64,000 nt of DNA, taken from NCBI RefSeq assembly GCF_001613145.1, contig NZ_BDBU01000005.1, forward strand, positions 186,001 to 250,000, given 5' to 3'. The position numbers and the translations under genes were made by a program. Below are positions 25,578 through 33,338 of the stretch, one piece after another (within the stretch, counting starts at the first letter, position 1; each line of letters opens with the position of its first letter). The notes under the pieces are model-generated. The model was not told where the DNA came from, searched no databases, and worked only from the letters and a program-made list of their open reading frames with translations. The stretch comes from Nocardia jejuensis NBRC 103114 (GTDB lineage: Bacteria; Actinomycetota; Actinomycetes; Mycobacteriales; Mycobacteriaceae).

Positions 25578-26081
25578 GTGGGCCGCATCATGACCGTATC
25601 CGACAGCATTCATGTCGCGGCGGATCCGCTGACGATCTACCGGCAGGTGAGCGATCCGACCCTGATGGGGCGATGGAGCCCGGAGAACCGGGGAGCGAAG
25701 ATCACCGAGCCACGCGACGCCTCGTACGTCGGCATGGAGTTCGAGGGTTTCAACAAGCGCGGCCTGGCACGCTGGGTGACCCGCTGCGTGGTGATCGCGG
25801 CCGAGCCGGGCGAGCGCTTCGCCTTCCGGGTCGAGGCGATCGGGGCGCGCCGACCGTGGCTGCGCGGCGGCATCGCGACCTGGGAGTACCGGTTCGCAGC
25901 CGAGGACGGCGGCACTCTGGTCACCGAATTCTGGACCGATGACCGTCGCCGGTGGCCCGATTTCACGGTCGCGGTGTTCGACCGGATCGTCACCAGCGGG
26001 AACACTTTCGTTCAGTTCCAGCGCAAGAACATCCACCGGACACTGCGCAATCTGAAGCAGGAGCTCGAGCAGGCGGCCTGA
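25578..26081 (+). CDS. SRPBCC-family protein
   Basis: A 167-residue helix-grip-fold protein with the sequence SIHVAADPLTIYRQVSDPT, then WSPENRG, RWVTRCVVIAAEPGERFAF and a C-terminal helix, matching the SRPBCC superfamily and resembling the protein at 6423. The GTG at 25578 is preferred because GGGGG lies 7 nt upstream; an ATG four codons later (25590) is possible. It is the first gene inside the interval flanked by the two tRNA copies and divergent from the tRNA. Ligand and role are unknown. Confidence 0.82.
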   Translation: MGRIMTVSDSIHVAADPLTIYRQVSDPTLMGRWSPENRGAKITEPRDASYVGMEFEGFNKRGLARWVTRCVVIAAEPGERFAFRVEAIGARRPWLRGGIATWEYRFAAEDGGTLVTEFWTDDRRRWPDFTVAVFDRIVTSGNTFVQFQRKNIHRTLRNLKQELEQAA

Positions 26082-26372
26082 ATCCCGTTGGCATGCAGGA
26101 TCCGATGCCGAGGAAGTGCTCTCCGGGCGCTAGCCTATGAGCTCCCCCCGTACGGACGGCCCACTACCGCGCAGCGCGGCGGTCTGCGACCAGATCAGCA
26201 TCGCGATCGGTCCGCAGACGAAAAGCTCTGCGATAAAAGGCCGTTCGGGATATTTCCGGTTCATCACATGAGCCTTTCGGGACGGCTATCGCTCGGCGAT
26301 TGCAGAGCGAGTAGAGAGAGTGTCGGGACAGTCAGTTTCGGCAGGTCAGCGCAGGCGACGGTATGGGTGTGC

Positions 26373-26506
26373 TCATCGCTCGACATGTCTTGCATTCCGG
26401 ACGAATGCTGCGAGCACGTCCTTCGATCCGGGCCGATCGGCGTGCGCGGCGGCGAACTCCTGCAGCCGCCGCCCGGCTTCCGATAGAGCCGGTCGTAAGT
26501 GATCAT
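26373..26506 (-). pseudogene. Small gene broken by a one-base frameshift
   Basis: An ATG at 26506 with a strong ribosome-binding site (GGGAGGAG, 5 nt upstream) opens a frame reading MITYDRL, then turns into low-quality Pro/Arg/Ser sequence. In the next frame, from the same place, the sequence continues as LSEAGRRLQEFAAAHADRPG then SKDVLAAFVRNARHVER and stops at 26373. Joined, they make a 44-residue helical protein and need exactly one extra base (134 bp between ends). The frame change is seen directly; whether it is a true mutation or a sequencing error cannot be told. Family not recognised. Confidence 0.55.
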
Positions 26507-26650
26507 TCGTCTCCTCCCGCTGTCATGGCCGGGACTCGGCGCTGCGCTGTGGTCGTCGTCATAACCCGACGCTGAATCCGTGACGCCCGGGCGGCGAGCG
26601 TCGAATGACGTAATCAACGGCGCTCACCCGACGCCCTTGCATACCGGCGA

Positions 26651-28108
26651 CTATGCCTTCGCACGCTGGTCCCGATAGGTCTCGAGCAGCCGCAACCACA
26701 CCTCGCTGATGGTCGGAAACGAGGGCACCGCGTGCCAGAGCCTGTCCAGAGGGATCTCGCCGGCGATGGCGATCGTGGCCGAATGCAGCAGTTCTGCAAC
26801 ACCCGCTCCGGCGAAGGTGGCCCCGACGATCACCCGGCGTTCGGGATCGATGAGGATGCGCGCCCGCCCGCGATACTCCGGATCATGTTGGAGCGCACCG
26901 GCGACCCTGCCGATGTCGTAGTCGACGACGTCGACTGTCCGGCCCACTCGTGCGGCATCTTCGGTGGTGAGGCCGACGGCGGCGATCTCCGGATCGGTGA
27001 ATACGACCTGTGGGACGGCGAACAGATCGGCGGTTCCCGTGTGCTGCCCCCATGGGGAGGTGTCGAGTACCCTCTCGAATGCCCGATCGGCGATGACCGT
27101 GCCCGCGATTCGCGCTTGATACTTGCCCTGATGGGTGAGCAGCGCCCGGTGGTTGACATCGCCGACGCCATAGAGCCATTCGCCCTCGACCGCGGTCACC
27201 GTGTAGCTGTCATCGGTGGTGAGCCACTCCCCCGAAGCCAAACCGACCGTCTCCAAGCCGATGTCATCGGTGCGCGGCGCACGACCGGTCGCGAGCAGCA
27301 CCTCATCGACGACGATCCGAGTACCGTCGTCCAGGCTCAGATGCACGCCGTCATCGGGGCCGCCCGCCCGTTCGGCGGTCGCGATGCCCGAACCGAAGCG
27401 CAACTCGACACCCGCCGCGCGGAGCCGCTCGGCCACCAGGTCCGCGGCGAAGGATTCGACACGAGTCAGCAGCCGTGACTCCCGGGCGATGAGGACCACC
27501 TCGGAGCCGAGAGCCCGCCAGGCCGTGGCCATTTCGACCGCGACCACACCCGCACCCAGGATGGCGAGCCGGCGCGGCACGTCCGGGGCGCTGGTGGCTT
27601 CGCGACTCGTCCACGGCCGCAACGTGTCCAGACCCGGCAGCGGCGGCAGCGCCGCGCGAGTGCCGGTGCAGACCGCGACCGCGTGCCGGGCGTGCAGGCG
27701 CACGATGCCGCCGTCCGGGGTGTCGACCGTGACCTGCCGGACGCCGTCGAGTCGCCCGTGTCCGCGAACGAGTGCGATCCCGGCGGATTCGAGCCAGTCG
27801 ACCTGGCCCTGATCGTTCCAGTCGGCCACCATGCGGTCACGGTTCTTCAATACGGCACGGGCATCGAGCGGGCCGGTCACCGCGTTCGCAACGCCGGGGA
27901 ACCGCGCGGCCTCGCTGTACAGCAGGGCCGGTCGCAGCAGCGCCTTGCTGGGTTCGCAAGCCCAGTAGGAGCATTCGCCGCCGACGAGTTCGGATTCGAC
28001 GATGACGGTGCGCAGTCCGGCGGCGCTGGTGCGGTCGGCGACATTCTCACCGACCGGCCCAGCCCCGAGGACGATGACGTCGTAGATGTGGATGTTCTCG
28101 TCAGACAT
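26651..28108 (-). CDS. FAD-dependent pyridine nucleotide-disulphide oxidoreductase
   Basis: Flavoenzyme of 485 residues of the dihydrolipoamide dehydrogenase/mercuric reductase family. It has the N-terminal FAD motif VIVLGAGPVGENVA, a redox disulphide Cys46-Cys51 (GGECSYWACEPSKALL), a second Rossmann motif LAILGAGVVAVEMA for NAD(P)H and a C-terminal dimer domain. The C-terminal active-site motif, usually HPTxSE, reads FPTISE, so the base His is replaced by Phe; classical lipoamide dehydrogenase activity is doubtful and a quinone or small-disulphide substrate is possible. ATG 28108 has GGAG 8 nt upstream. Third gene of a hydrolase-VOC-flavoenzyme operon. Confidence 0.9.
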   Translation of the reverse strand: MSDENIHIYDVIVLGAGPVGENVADRTSAAGLRTVIVESELVGGECSYWACEPSKALLRPALLYSEAARFPGVANAVTGPLDARAVLKNRDRMVADWNDQGQVDWLESAGIALVRGHGRLDGVRQVTVDTPDGGIVRLHARHAVAVCTGTRAALPPLPGLDTLRPWTSREATSAPDVPRRLAILGAGVVAVEMATAWRALGSEVVLIARESRLLTRVESFAADLVAERLRAAGVELRFGSGIATAERAGGPDDGVHLSLDDGTRIVVDEVLLATGRAPRTDDIGLETVGLASGEWLTTDDSYTVTAVEGEWLYGVGDVNHRALLTHQGKYQARIAGTVIADRAFERVLDTSPWGQHTGTADLFAVPQVVFTDPEIAAVGLTTEDAARVGRTVDVVDYDIGRVAGALQHDPEYRGRARILIDPERRVIVGATFAGAGVAELLHSATIAIAGEIPLDRLWHAVPSFPTISEVWLRLLETYRDQRAKA

Positions 28109-28132
28109 GATGTGGTCTCCGGGCTCCGAGGG

Positions 28133-28579
28133 TCAGCGGCCGGGGGCGCGCTGCGTGATTTCTTGCAGGAACCAGCCATTGCCGTCCGGATCGTGGAAGG
28201 CGGCGAAGGAGCCGTAGCTGCGACGCTCGGGGTGCATGCCCTCTATGCGGCCGGTGGTTCCGGCGTGATGGAAGACGCCGGTCGTGTCCCGGAACGGTCC
28301 TGCAACGGCGACGCCGCGTTCGGTGAGTTCGGCGATGGCCTTCTCGATATCGGTGACGATGAGATGCAGGCCTTCCAAGGAGCCGGGCGCGGCGGCGGTG
28401 ACGCCGGTTCCGAAGATGAGCGAGCACTCCGAGCCGGGTGGGGTCACCTGGATGACGCGGTAGCCCTCGTCCACCGTGAAGTCGGCGTCGAGGCGGAATC
28501 GGAGTTGCTCGCCATAGAACGCCTTCGCGCGCTCGACATCCGCGACGGGCAGCACGATGACTTCCAGTTTCATATCCAT
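28133..28579 (-). CDS. VOC-superfamily (glyoxalase/dioxygenase-like) protein
   Basis: Small protein of 148 residues with the vicinal-oxygen-chelate beta-alpha-beta-beta-beta repeats: EVIVLPVADVERAKAFYGEQ at the start, GLHLIVTDIEKAIAEL in the middle and FHDPDGNGWFLQEI at the end, the last a hallmark of this superfamily. Metal ligands are likely among Glu/His of the paired halves but cannot be fixed. It lies 34 bp after the hydrolase and 24 bp before the flavoenzyme gene, so all three are probably one transcript. ATG 28579 has AGGAGAA upstream. Possible roles: detoxification or ring cleavage. Confidence 0.88.
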   Translation of the reverse strand: MDMKLEVIVLPVADVERAKAFYGEQLRFRLDADFTVDEGYRVIQVTPPGSECSLIFGTGVTAAAPGSLEGLHLIVTDIEKAIAELTERGVAVAGPFRDTTGVFHHAGTTGRIEGMHPERRSYGSFAAFHDPDGNGWFLQEITQRAPGR

Positions 28580-28613
28580 GATCGTGTTCTCCTGTGGTGG
28601 TGAGGGTTTCGGG

Positions 28614-29465
28614 TCAGTGCGCGGCCGCGGCGGCCTGTTCGATCACCTTGGTGACCACATCCGGGTGCGAGACCGCGACCGATTGCGAGGCCTCGACCTC
28701 GGTGACCTGTGCGTGGGCTCGCTCGGCCATGAAGCGCTGTGCCGCGACCGGGATGTTCAGGTCCTGGGTGGTGACGATGTCCCAGCTGGGCTTCTCGTTC
28801 CAGGCCGCGACCGTGGCCTTCTCCTCGAGCGCGGATTGCGCGATCGGTCGCTGCACCGCGGCGGCGCGAGCGGCGCGATCCTCGGGGACGTCGGCCGCGA
28901 ATTGAGCACGGAATTTGTCCTGCTGGATGTAGAGATCGGTGCCGGCGCTGCCGTCGGCATTGGTGAACGGCACCGGATTCAAGGTGCCGGGCAGAGTGGA
29001 GCCGGGGTACTTGGTGGTCAGTTCGAGTGCGGTCTCGCCGGGCGCGGGCAGGAACGCGGCCACGTAGACGAGCCCCTTGACCTTGTCGTTTCCGGCTGCC
29101 GCGGCACTGATGACCGAGCCGCCGTAGGAATGACCGACCAGGATGACAGGCCCGTCGATGTGACCGATCACGCTGCGCAGTGCGGCGGCGTCACTGCCCG
29201 GACCGCGCAGCGGATTGGCCGCCGCCACCACGGTGTACCGGTCCTTGCTCAGCTTCGCGATCACGTCGTTCCAGCTGGATCCGTCGGCGAACGCGCCGTG
29301 CTCCAGCACGATGGTCGGTCGCGGCGCATCCTCGTCGGGGCCCGCGTGAGTGACCGTGTTCGCGCTGCAGGCGACGGCGAGGCCGAGGCCCGCGACACCG
29401 GCCACGAATGCCGCGACAGCCCGGGTAGTACGTCGCTTGTTGCGGCCATTCCCGTTGTGGACCAT
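28614..29465 (-). CDS. Exported alpha/beta hydrolase, probable lipoprotein
   Basis: Hydrolase of 283 residues with an N-terminal signal (TRAVAAFVAGVAGLGLAVAC) ending at a Cys that could be lipidated; the -3 position is not ideal for a lipobox. Strand-turn motifs LEHGAFADGSSW and GHSYGG (catalytic Ser) and a late SHPDVV (probable His) match the alpha/beta hydrolases that resemble EstC/salicylate-esterase-type or haloperoxidase-like proteins. Start at ATG 29465 with AAGGACG upstream. First gene of the three-gene operon running to 26651. Substrate not predictable. Confidence 0.86.
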   Translation of the reverse strand: MVHNGNGRNKRRTTRAVAAFVAGVAGLGLAVACSANTVTHAGPDEDAPRPTIVLEHGAFADGSSWNDVIAKLSKDRYTVVAAANPLRGPGSDAAALRSVIGHIDGPVILVGHSYGGSVISAAAAGNDKVKGLVYVAAFLPAPGETALELTTKYPGSTLPGTLNPVPFTNADGSAGTDLYIQQDKFRAQFAADVPEDRAARAAAVQRPIAQSALEEKATVAAWNEKPSWDIVTTQDLNIPVAAQRFMAERAHAQVTEVEASQSVAVSHPDVVTKVIEQAAAAAH

Positions 29466-29649
29466 AGGATTTCGTCCTTCTAGCAGGTGGATGCGAGTTG
29501 TACGATTTCACTGTCGTCGCCGGCGCCGGGCAGCACATCCGTCAGATGACGCCGACATCGACGTACGCGTCCCCGCGACCCGATGACCTACGTCGCGATC
29601 ACCGTCAGCTGGTGCGGGGATACCATCGCCCGGCGCGAGGGTGGTGTCC

Positions 29650-30111
29650 ATGAGACTGCACGGCAAGAAGACCCTGATCACCGGCTCCACCAGCAATATC
29701 GGGCGCGCCATCGCGTTCGCCTTCGCCGCCGAAGGAGCGCACGTCATCGTGTCCGGGCGCGACAGGACGCGCGGCGAGGCGGTCGCCGAAGAGATCCGCG
29801 CGGCGGGCGCCTCCACCAAGGGCGCGATGGAAACCCTCACGCGCGCATGGGCATCCGAGTTCGGCGACCGCGGCATCCGGGTCAACACCATCTCCCCGGG
29901 CGTCATCGTCACCCCCGACTGGGATTCCGCCGTCGAACACCCCGGCGAAACACTGATGCTCGGCATTCCCGCTGGGAGTTCCGGTCACCCCGATGCCATC
30001 GCGGCCGCCTATCTCGCCTCCGACGACGCCGGCTTCGTCCACGGGACCGTCATCGATGTCGACGGTGGCCGAACGGGTGTCGCGGTCGTGGCCGACAGCA
30101 GAAGTTCCTGA
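29650..30111 (+). pseudogene. Short-chain dehydrogenase with internal in-frame deletion
   Basis: A 153-residue remnant of an SDR (normal length about 250). The N-terminal NAD(P) motif TGSTSNIGRA and the first two strands are intact up to AAGA (residue 54). The next residues, STKGAMETLTRAW, belong to the helix that carries the catalytic Lys of YxxxK. About 95 residues in between, holding the NNAG motif, the catalytic Ser and the catalytic Tyr, are missing without any frame disruption. The C-terminal part, including RVNTISPGVI and VIDVDGG, is intact. The product may fold partly but cannot be a normal SDR enzyme. A ribosome-binding site (GAGGG) precedes the ATG. Confidence 0.8.
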
Positions 30112-30210
30112 TCGACGGCGCCCGAATTACGTCGGCCATGCGTCATCTGACTGATGTGCCGGTGGTGGCACACCGGACACAGTGGGTGCGATTCCAACTG
30201 AGGAGAGATC

Positions 30211-31836
30211 TTGAAGCGACAAATACTGGCCCTCGCAACCGTCGGTGTCACGGTGGCAGGCGCCGCCGCCATCTACGCCCTGGTGGATAGGTCGAACGAT
30301 TCCGCCGCCGCTCCATCGAACGCGAATGCGTTCAACTGCAGTACATTCCAGATACCCGCACCGACTGGTGCCACTGTCGAGTCCCTGACCGCGACCGCCG
30401 TACCCGCGGGAACATTCCAGGTCCCAGGGACCCCGCCGCTGGGCGGCTACCCCGTGCCCGACGTCCCCGCGCACTGCGAAGTGACGGTCACCGTGACCCA
30501 CCCCGGCGCGAATGACCATGCCAAGGTGCAGGTTTGGCTGCCGGAGTCGGGCTGGAACGGCCGCTTCCAAGCGGTCGGTGGCGCCGCCTACGCCGCCGGG
30601 AACATCGGCAGCGTGGCCGCGGCGGTCAAGCAGGGATACGCGGTGGGAACCACCGATGCCGGCGTGGATACCAGTGGCCTGAACAGCAGTTGGGCACTGA
30701 ACCCGGACGGCCGGATCAATACCGCACTGCTGGAGAACTTCTCTTCCCGCTCGGTGCACGAGCTGGCCGTCGTCGGCAAGCAGGTCGTCAACGACGTCTA
30801 CGGGCATGCCGCGTCCTACGCCTACTGGAACGGCTGCTCCACCGGCGGACGGCAGGGCTACATGGAGGCCCAGAAGTACCCGACCGACTTCAACGGCATC
30901 AACGCCGACGCCCCGGCCATCAACTGGAATCAGTTCGAGGTCGCCACGCTTTGGCCGCAGGTGGTGATGAACCAGGCGCACACCTACCCGACCACGTGCG
31001 AGTTCAACGCGTTCAACCAGGCCGCGGTCAAGGCTTGCGACCCACAGGACGGCGTTGCCGACGGCCTGATCAGCGACCCGAGCCACTGTAACTTCGACCC
31101 ACGCAGCCTGATCGGCACCAAGGTCGCATGCGACGGCAAGGAGTACACGATCAGCGAGGCCGTTACCGAAGTGGTCCGCAAGATCTGGGACGGTCCGCGC
31201 GACGGCAACGGCCGGCGCCTCTGGTACGGCCTGCCGATCGGCGCCGACTTCAGCAACCTGACGGCCAGCACCACCGGCCCCGACGGTGTCACCGTGGGCG
31301 CGCCGTTCCCCGTCCCGGCCCAGTGGGTCGCCAACTTCGTGGAGAAGCAGCCCGCCTTCGACACCGCGAGCCTCACCTACGCGCAGTTCGATCAGATCTT
31401 CCACCAGGCCCGCTCCGAGTTCGACTCGGCCATCGGCACCGCCGACCCGAACCTGTCGGCGTTCCGCGATGCCGGCGGCAAGATCATCACCTGGCAGGGT
31501 GACGCCGACCAGCTCATCCCCACCGCAGGCACCGTCGACTACCGCAACCGCGTGGACGCGCAGCTGGGCGGCACCGCCGAGGTCGACGATTTCTACCGTG
31601 TCTTCCTGGCTCCCGGCGTCGCACACTGCGCCCTCACCGGCAGCAACGACATGACTGCCCTGACAGCGTGGGTCGAGCACGGCCAGGCGCCGGATGTCCT
31701 GCGGGCCGATTTGACCAACGCCACCGGCCAGACAGTCTCGCGCGACATCTGCCGTCTTCCGTTCGTCTCTCATTACAACGGCGACGGCGACCCGGCGTCC
31801 CCGGCCAGCTTCCGCTGCGTCGCCCCCACTCCCTGA
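30211..31836 (+). CDS. Tannase/feruloyl-esterase family secreted esterase
   Basis: Exported esterase of 541 residues related to fungal tannases and feruloyl esterases and to bacterial members of that family. An N-terminal signal-anchor (ILALATVGVTVAGAAAIYAL) is followed by the catalytic domain: nucleophile in GCSTGGRQG (Ser210), acid in WQGDADQLIP (Asp431 or 433) and His472 in APGVAHC. Several Cys residues, including the pair expected next to Ser and His (C-S-T-G-G; H-C), suggest the typical CS-D-HC disulphide. It starts at a TTG with a strong AGGAGAG 7 nt upstream. It hydrolyses aromatic acid esters by family. Confidence 0.92.
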   Translation: MKRQILALATVGVTVAGAAAIYALVDRSNDSAAAPSNANAFNCSTFQIPAPTGATVESLTATAVPAGTFQVPGTPPLGGYPVPDVPAHCEVTVTVTHPGANDHAKVQVWLPESGWNGRFQAVGGAAYAAGNIGSVAAAVKQGYAVGTTDAGVDTSGLNSSWALNPDGRINTALLENFSSRSVHELAVVGKQVVNDVYGHAASYAYWNGCSTGGRQGYMEAQKYPTDFNGINADAPAINWNQFEVATLWPQVVMNQAHTYPTTCEFNAFNQAAVKACDPQDGVADGLISDPSHCNFDPRSLIGTKVACDGKEYTISEAVTEVVRKIWDGPRDGNGRRLWYGLPIGADFSNLTASTTGPDGVTVGAPFPVPAQWVANFVEKQPAFDTASLTYAQFDQIFHQARSEFDSAIGTADPNLSAFRDAGGKIITWQGDADQLIPTAGTVDYRNRVDAQLGGTAEVDDFYRVFLAPGVAHCALTGSNDMTALTAWVEHGQAPDVLRADLTNATGQTVSRDICRLPFVSHYNGDGDPASPASFRCVAPTP

Positions 31837-32009
31837 CCCGAGGGTTGGTGCGGGCCCGCCCCTCGACGGGAACCGCACTCGGACCCTCACTCCAGACGAC
31901 TAAGACGAAAGGCGTTCCAGGATCCGGGGCCACACCTGGGCATGCGAACCGGCCCCGTCGACCGCGACCGGGCGGACCAGCCGCATTCCCGATGGCCGGC
32001 CGGAAATGA

Positions 32010-32042
32010 AAATGGTCCGGAACCAAAGGTTCCGGACCATTT
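32010..32042 (-). terminator. Intrinsic terminator of the second initiator tRNA gene
   Basis: A 15-bp perfect stem (AAATGGTCCGGAACC, 32010-32024; complement 32028-32042) with loop AAA, 6 nt past the tRNA 3' end; on the minus strand it ends TTTTCATTTCC. It shares the GGTTCCGGA core with the terminator of copy 1. Confidence 0.85.
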
Positions 32043-32045
32043 CAC

Positions 32046-32146
32046 TAGTAGCGGGGACAGGATTTGAACCTGCGACCTCTGGGTTATGAGCCCAGCGAGC
32101 TACCGAGCTGCTCCACCCCGCGTCGGTGTGAGGACAACATTACACA
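32046..32146. repeat. Direct repeat copy 2: initiator tRNA with its promoter region
   Basis: Same 101-bp block as 25369-25469, same orientation, two mismatches. Offset between copies is 6677 bp. Confidence 0.9.
32049..32122 (-). tRNA. Initiator tRNA-fMet (anticodon CAU), copy 2
   Basis: Identical over all 74 nt to the tRNA at 25372-25445, with the same unpaired C1-T72, CTCATAA loop and three G-C pairs in the anticodon stem. It carries its own TAATGT -10 box and terminator, so both genes look functional. Confidence 0.95.
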
Positions 32147-32332
32147 GGTCGCGTCCGAGAGTTAAATCGCCTGGTCAGAGCGCTTATTGCACCTGCGGTG
32201 AGTTGATCATGGACCGGGGAGGCAGCGCGATGCGCCCGGGAACGTGTCCGTTTCATGGAGATCTGCGGACACTCGAATCGGCGACGGAGAGGCGGTCGAC
32301 GCGCGCGTCTCCACCGAACCATCCATGAAAAC

Positions 32333-32395
32333 GTGACTCGAGTCACTTTTCAAGAGTGAAACGAAGTGACTTATGACACATCACGGTGCTATAAC
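32333..32395 (+). promoter_or_regulatory. Candidate rpf promoter with a GTGACT palindrome
   Basis: GTGACT (32367-32372), 17 bp, TATAAC (32390-32395) is a plausible promoter that would start transcription near 32402, giving a 5' leader of about 268 nt. Just upstream is the perfect 14-bp palindrome GTGACTCGAGTCAC (32333-32346), and further copies of the half-site AGTGA follow at 32355 and 32365, as in a cooperative activator or repressor region. Inferred from sequence pattern only. Confidence 0.45.
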
Positions 32396-32543
32396 AGACC
32401 GATCGGATTCAGCAATTGCAGCATAGCCAGCCTGCATGAATGCTTTTTTCGGGTTATTCGCTTCATGCAATTCTGGAGTTATCAAGACGTGATCTGCCGA
32501 GATTTCCTCGTTATCGTCTGTCTCGGCCCGGATCAAACCGTGA

Positions 32544-33203
<660 letters not shown>

Positions 33204-33234
33204 CAAGTACCTCTTCCTCATACCGGAAGAACAG

Positions 33235-33269
33235 GAAAGGCGCTGCCGTCGATGACGGCAGCGCCTTTC
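33235..33269 (+). terminator. Terminator between rpf and the UPF0182 gene
   Basis: A 16-bp perfect stem (GAAAGGCGCTGCCGTC, 33235-33250; complement 33254-33269) with loop GAT. It serves convergent genes and is followed by a T-rich TCTCTTGCT on the plus strand. Confidence 0.8.
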
Positions 33270-33338
33270 TCTTGCTCGTGAAACCCTTTGCGCTACAGGC
33301 TGATTACCCGCGCAACAGGCCGATTACCGCACGACAGG

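Noticed and set aside
25369..32146. Integrative element with tRNA attachment sites
   Set aside because: No integrase, excisionase or phage gene lies between the repeats; only duplicated tRNA blocks are seen, so it is reported as a direct repeat instead.
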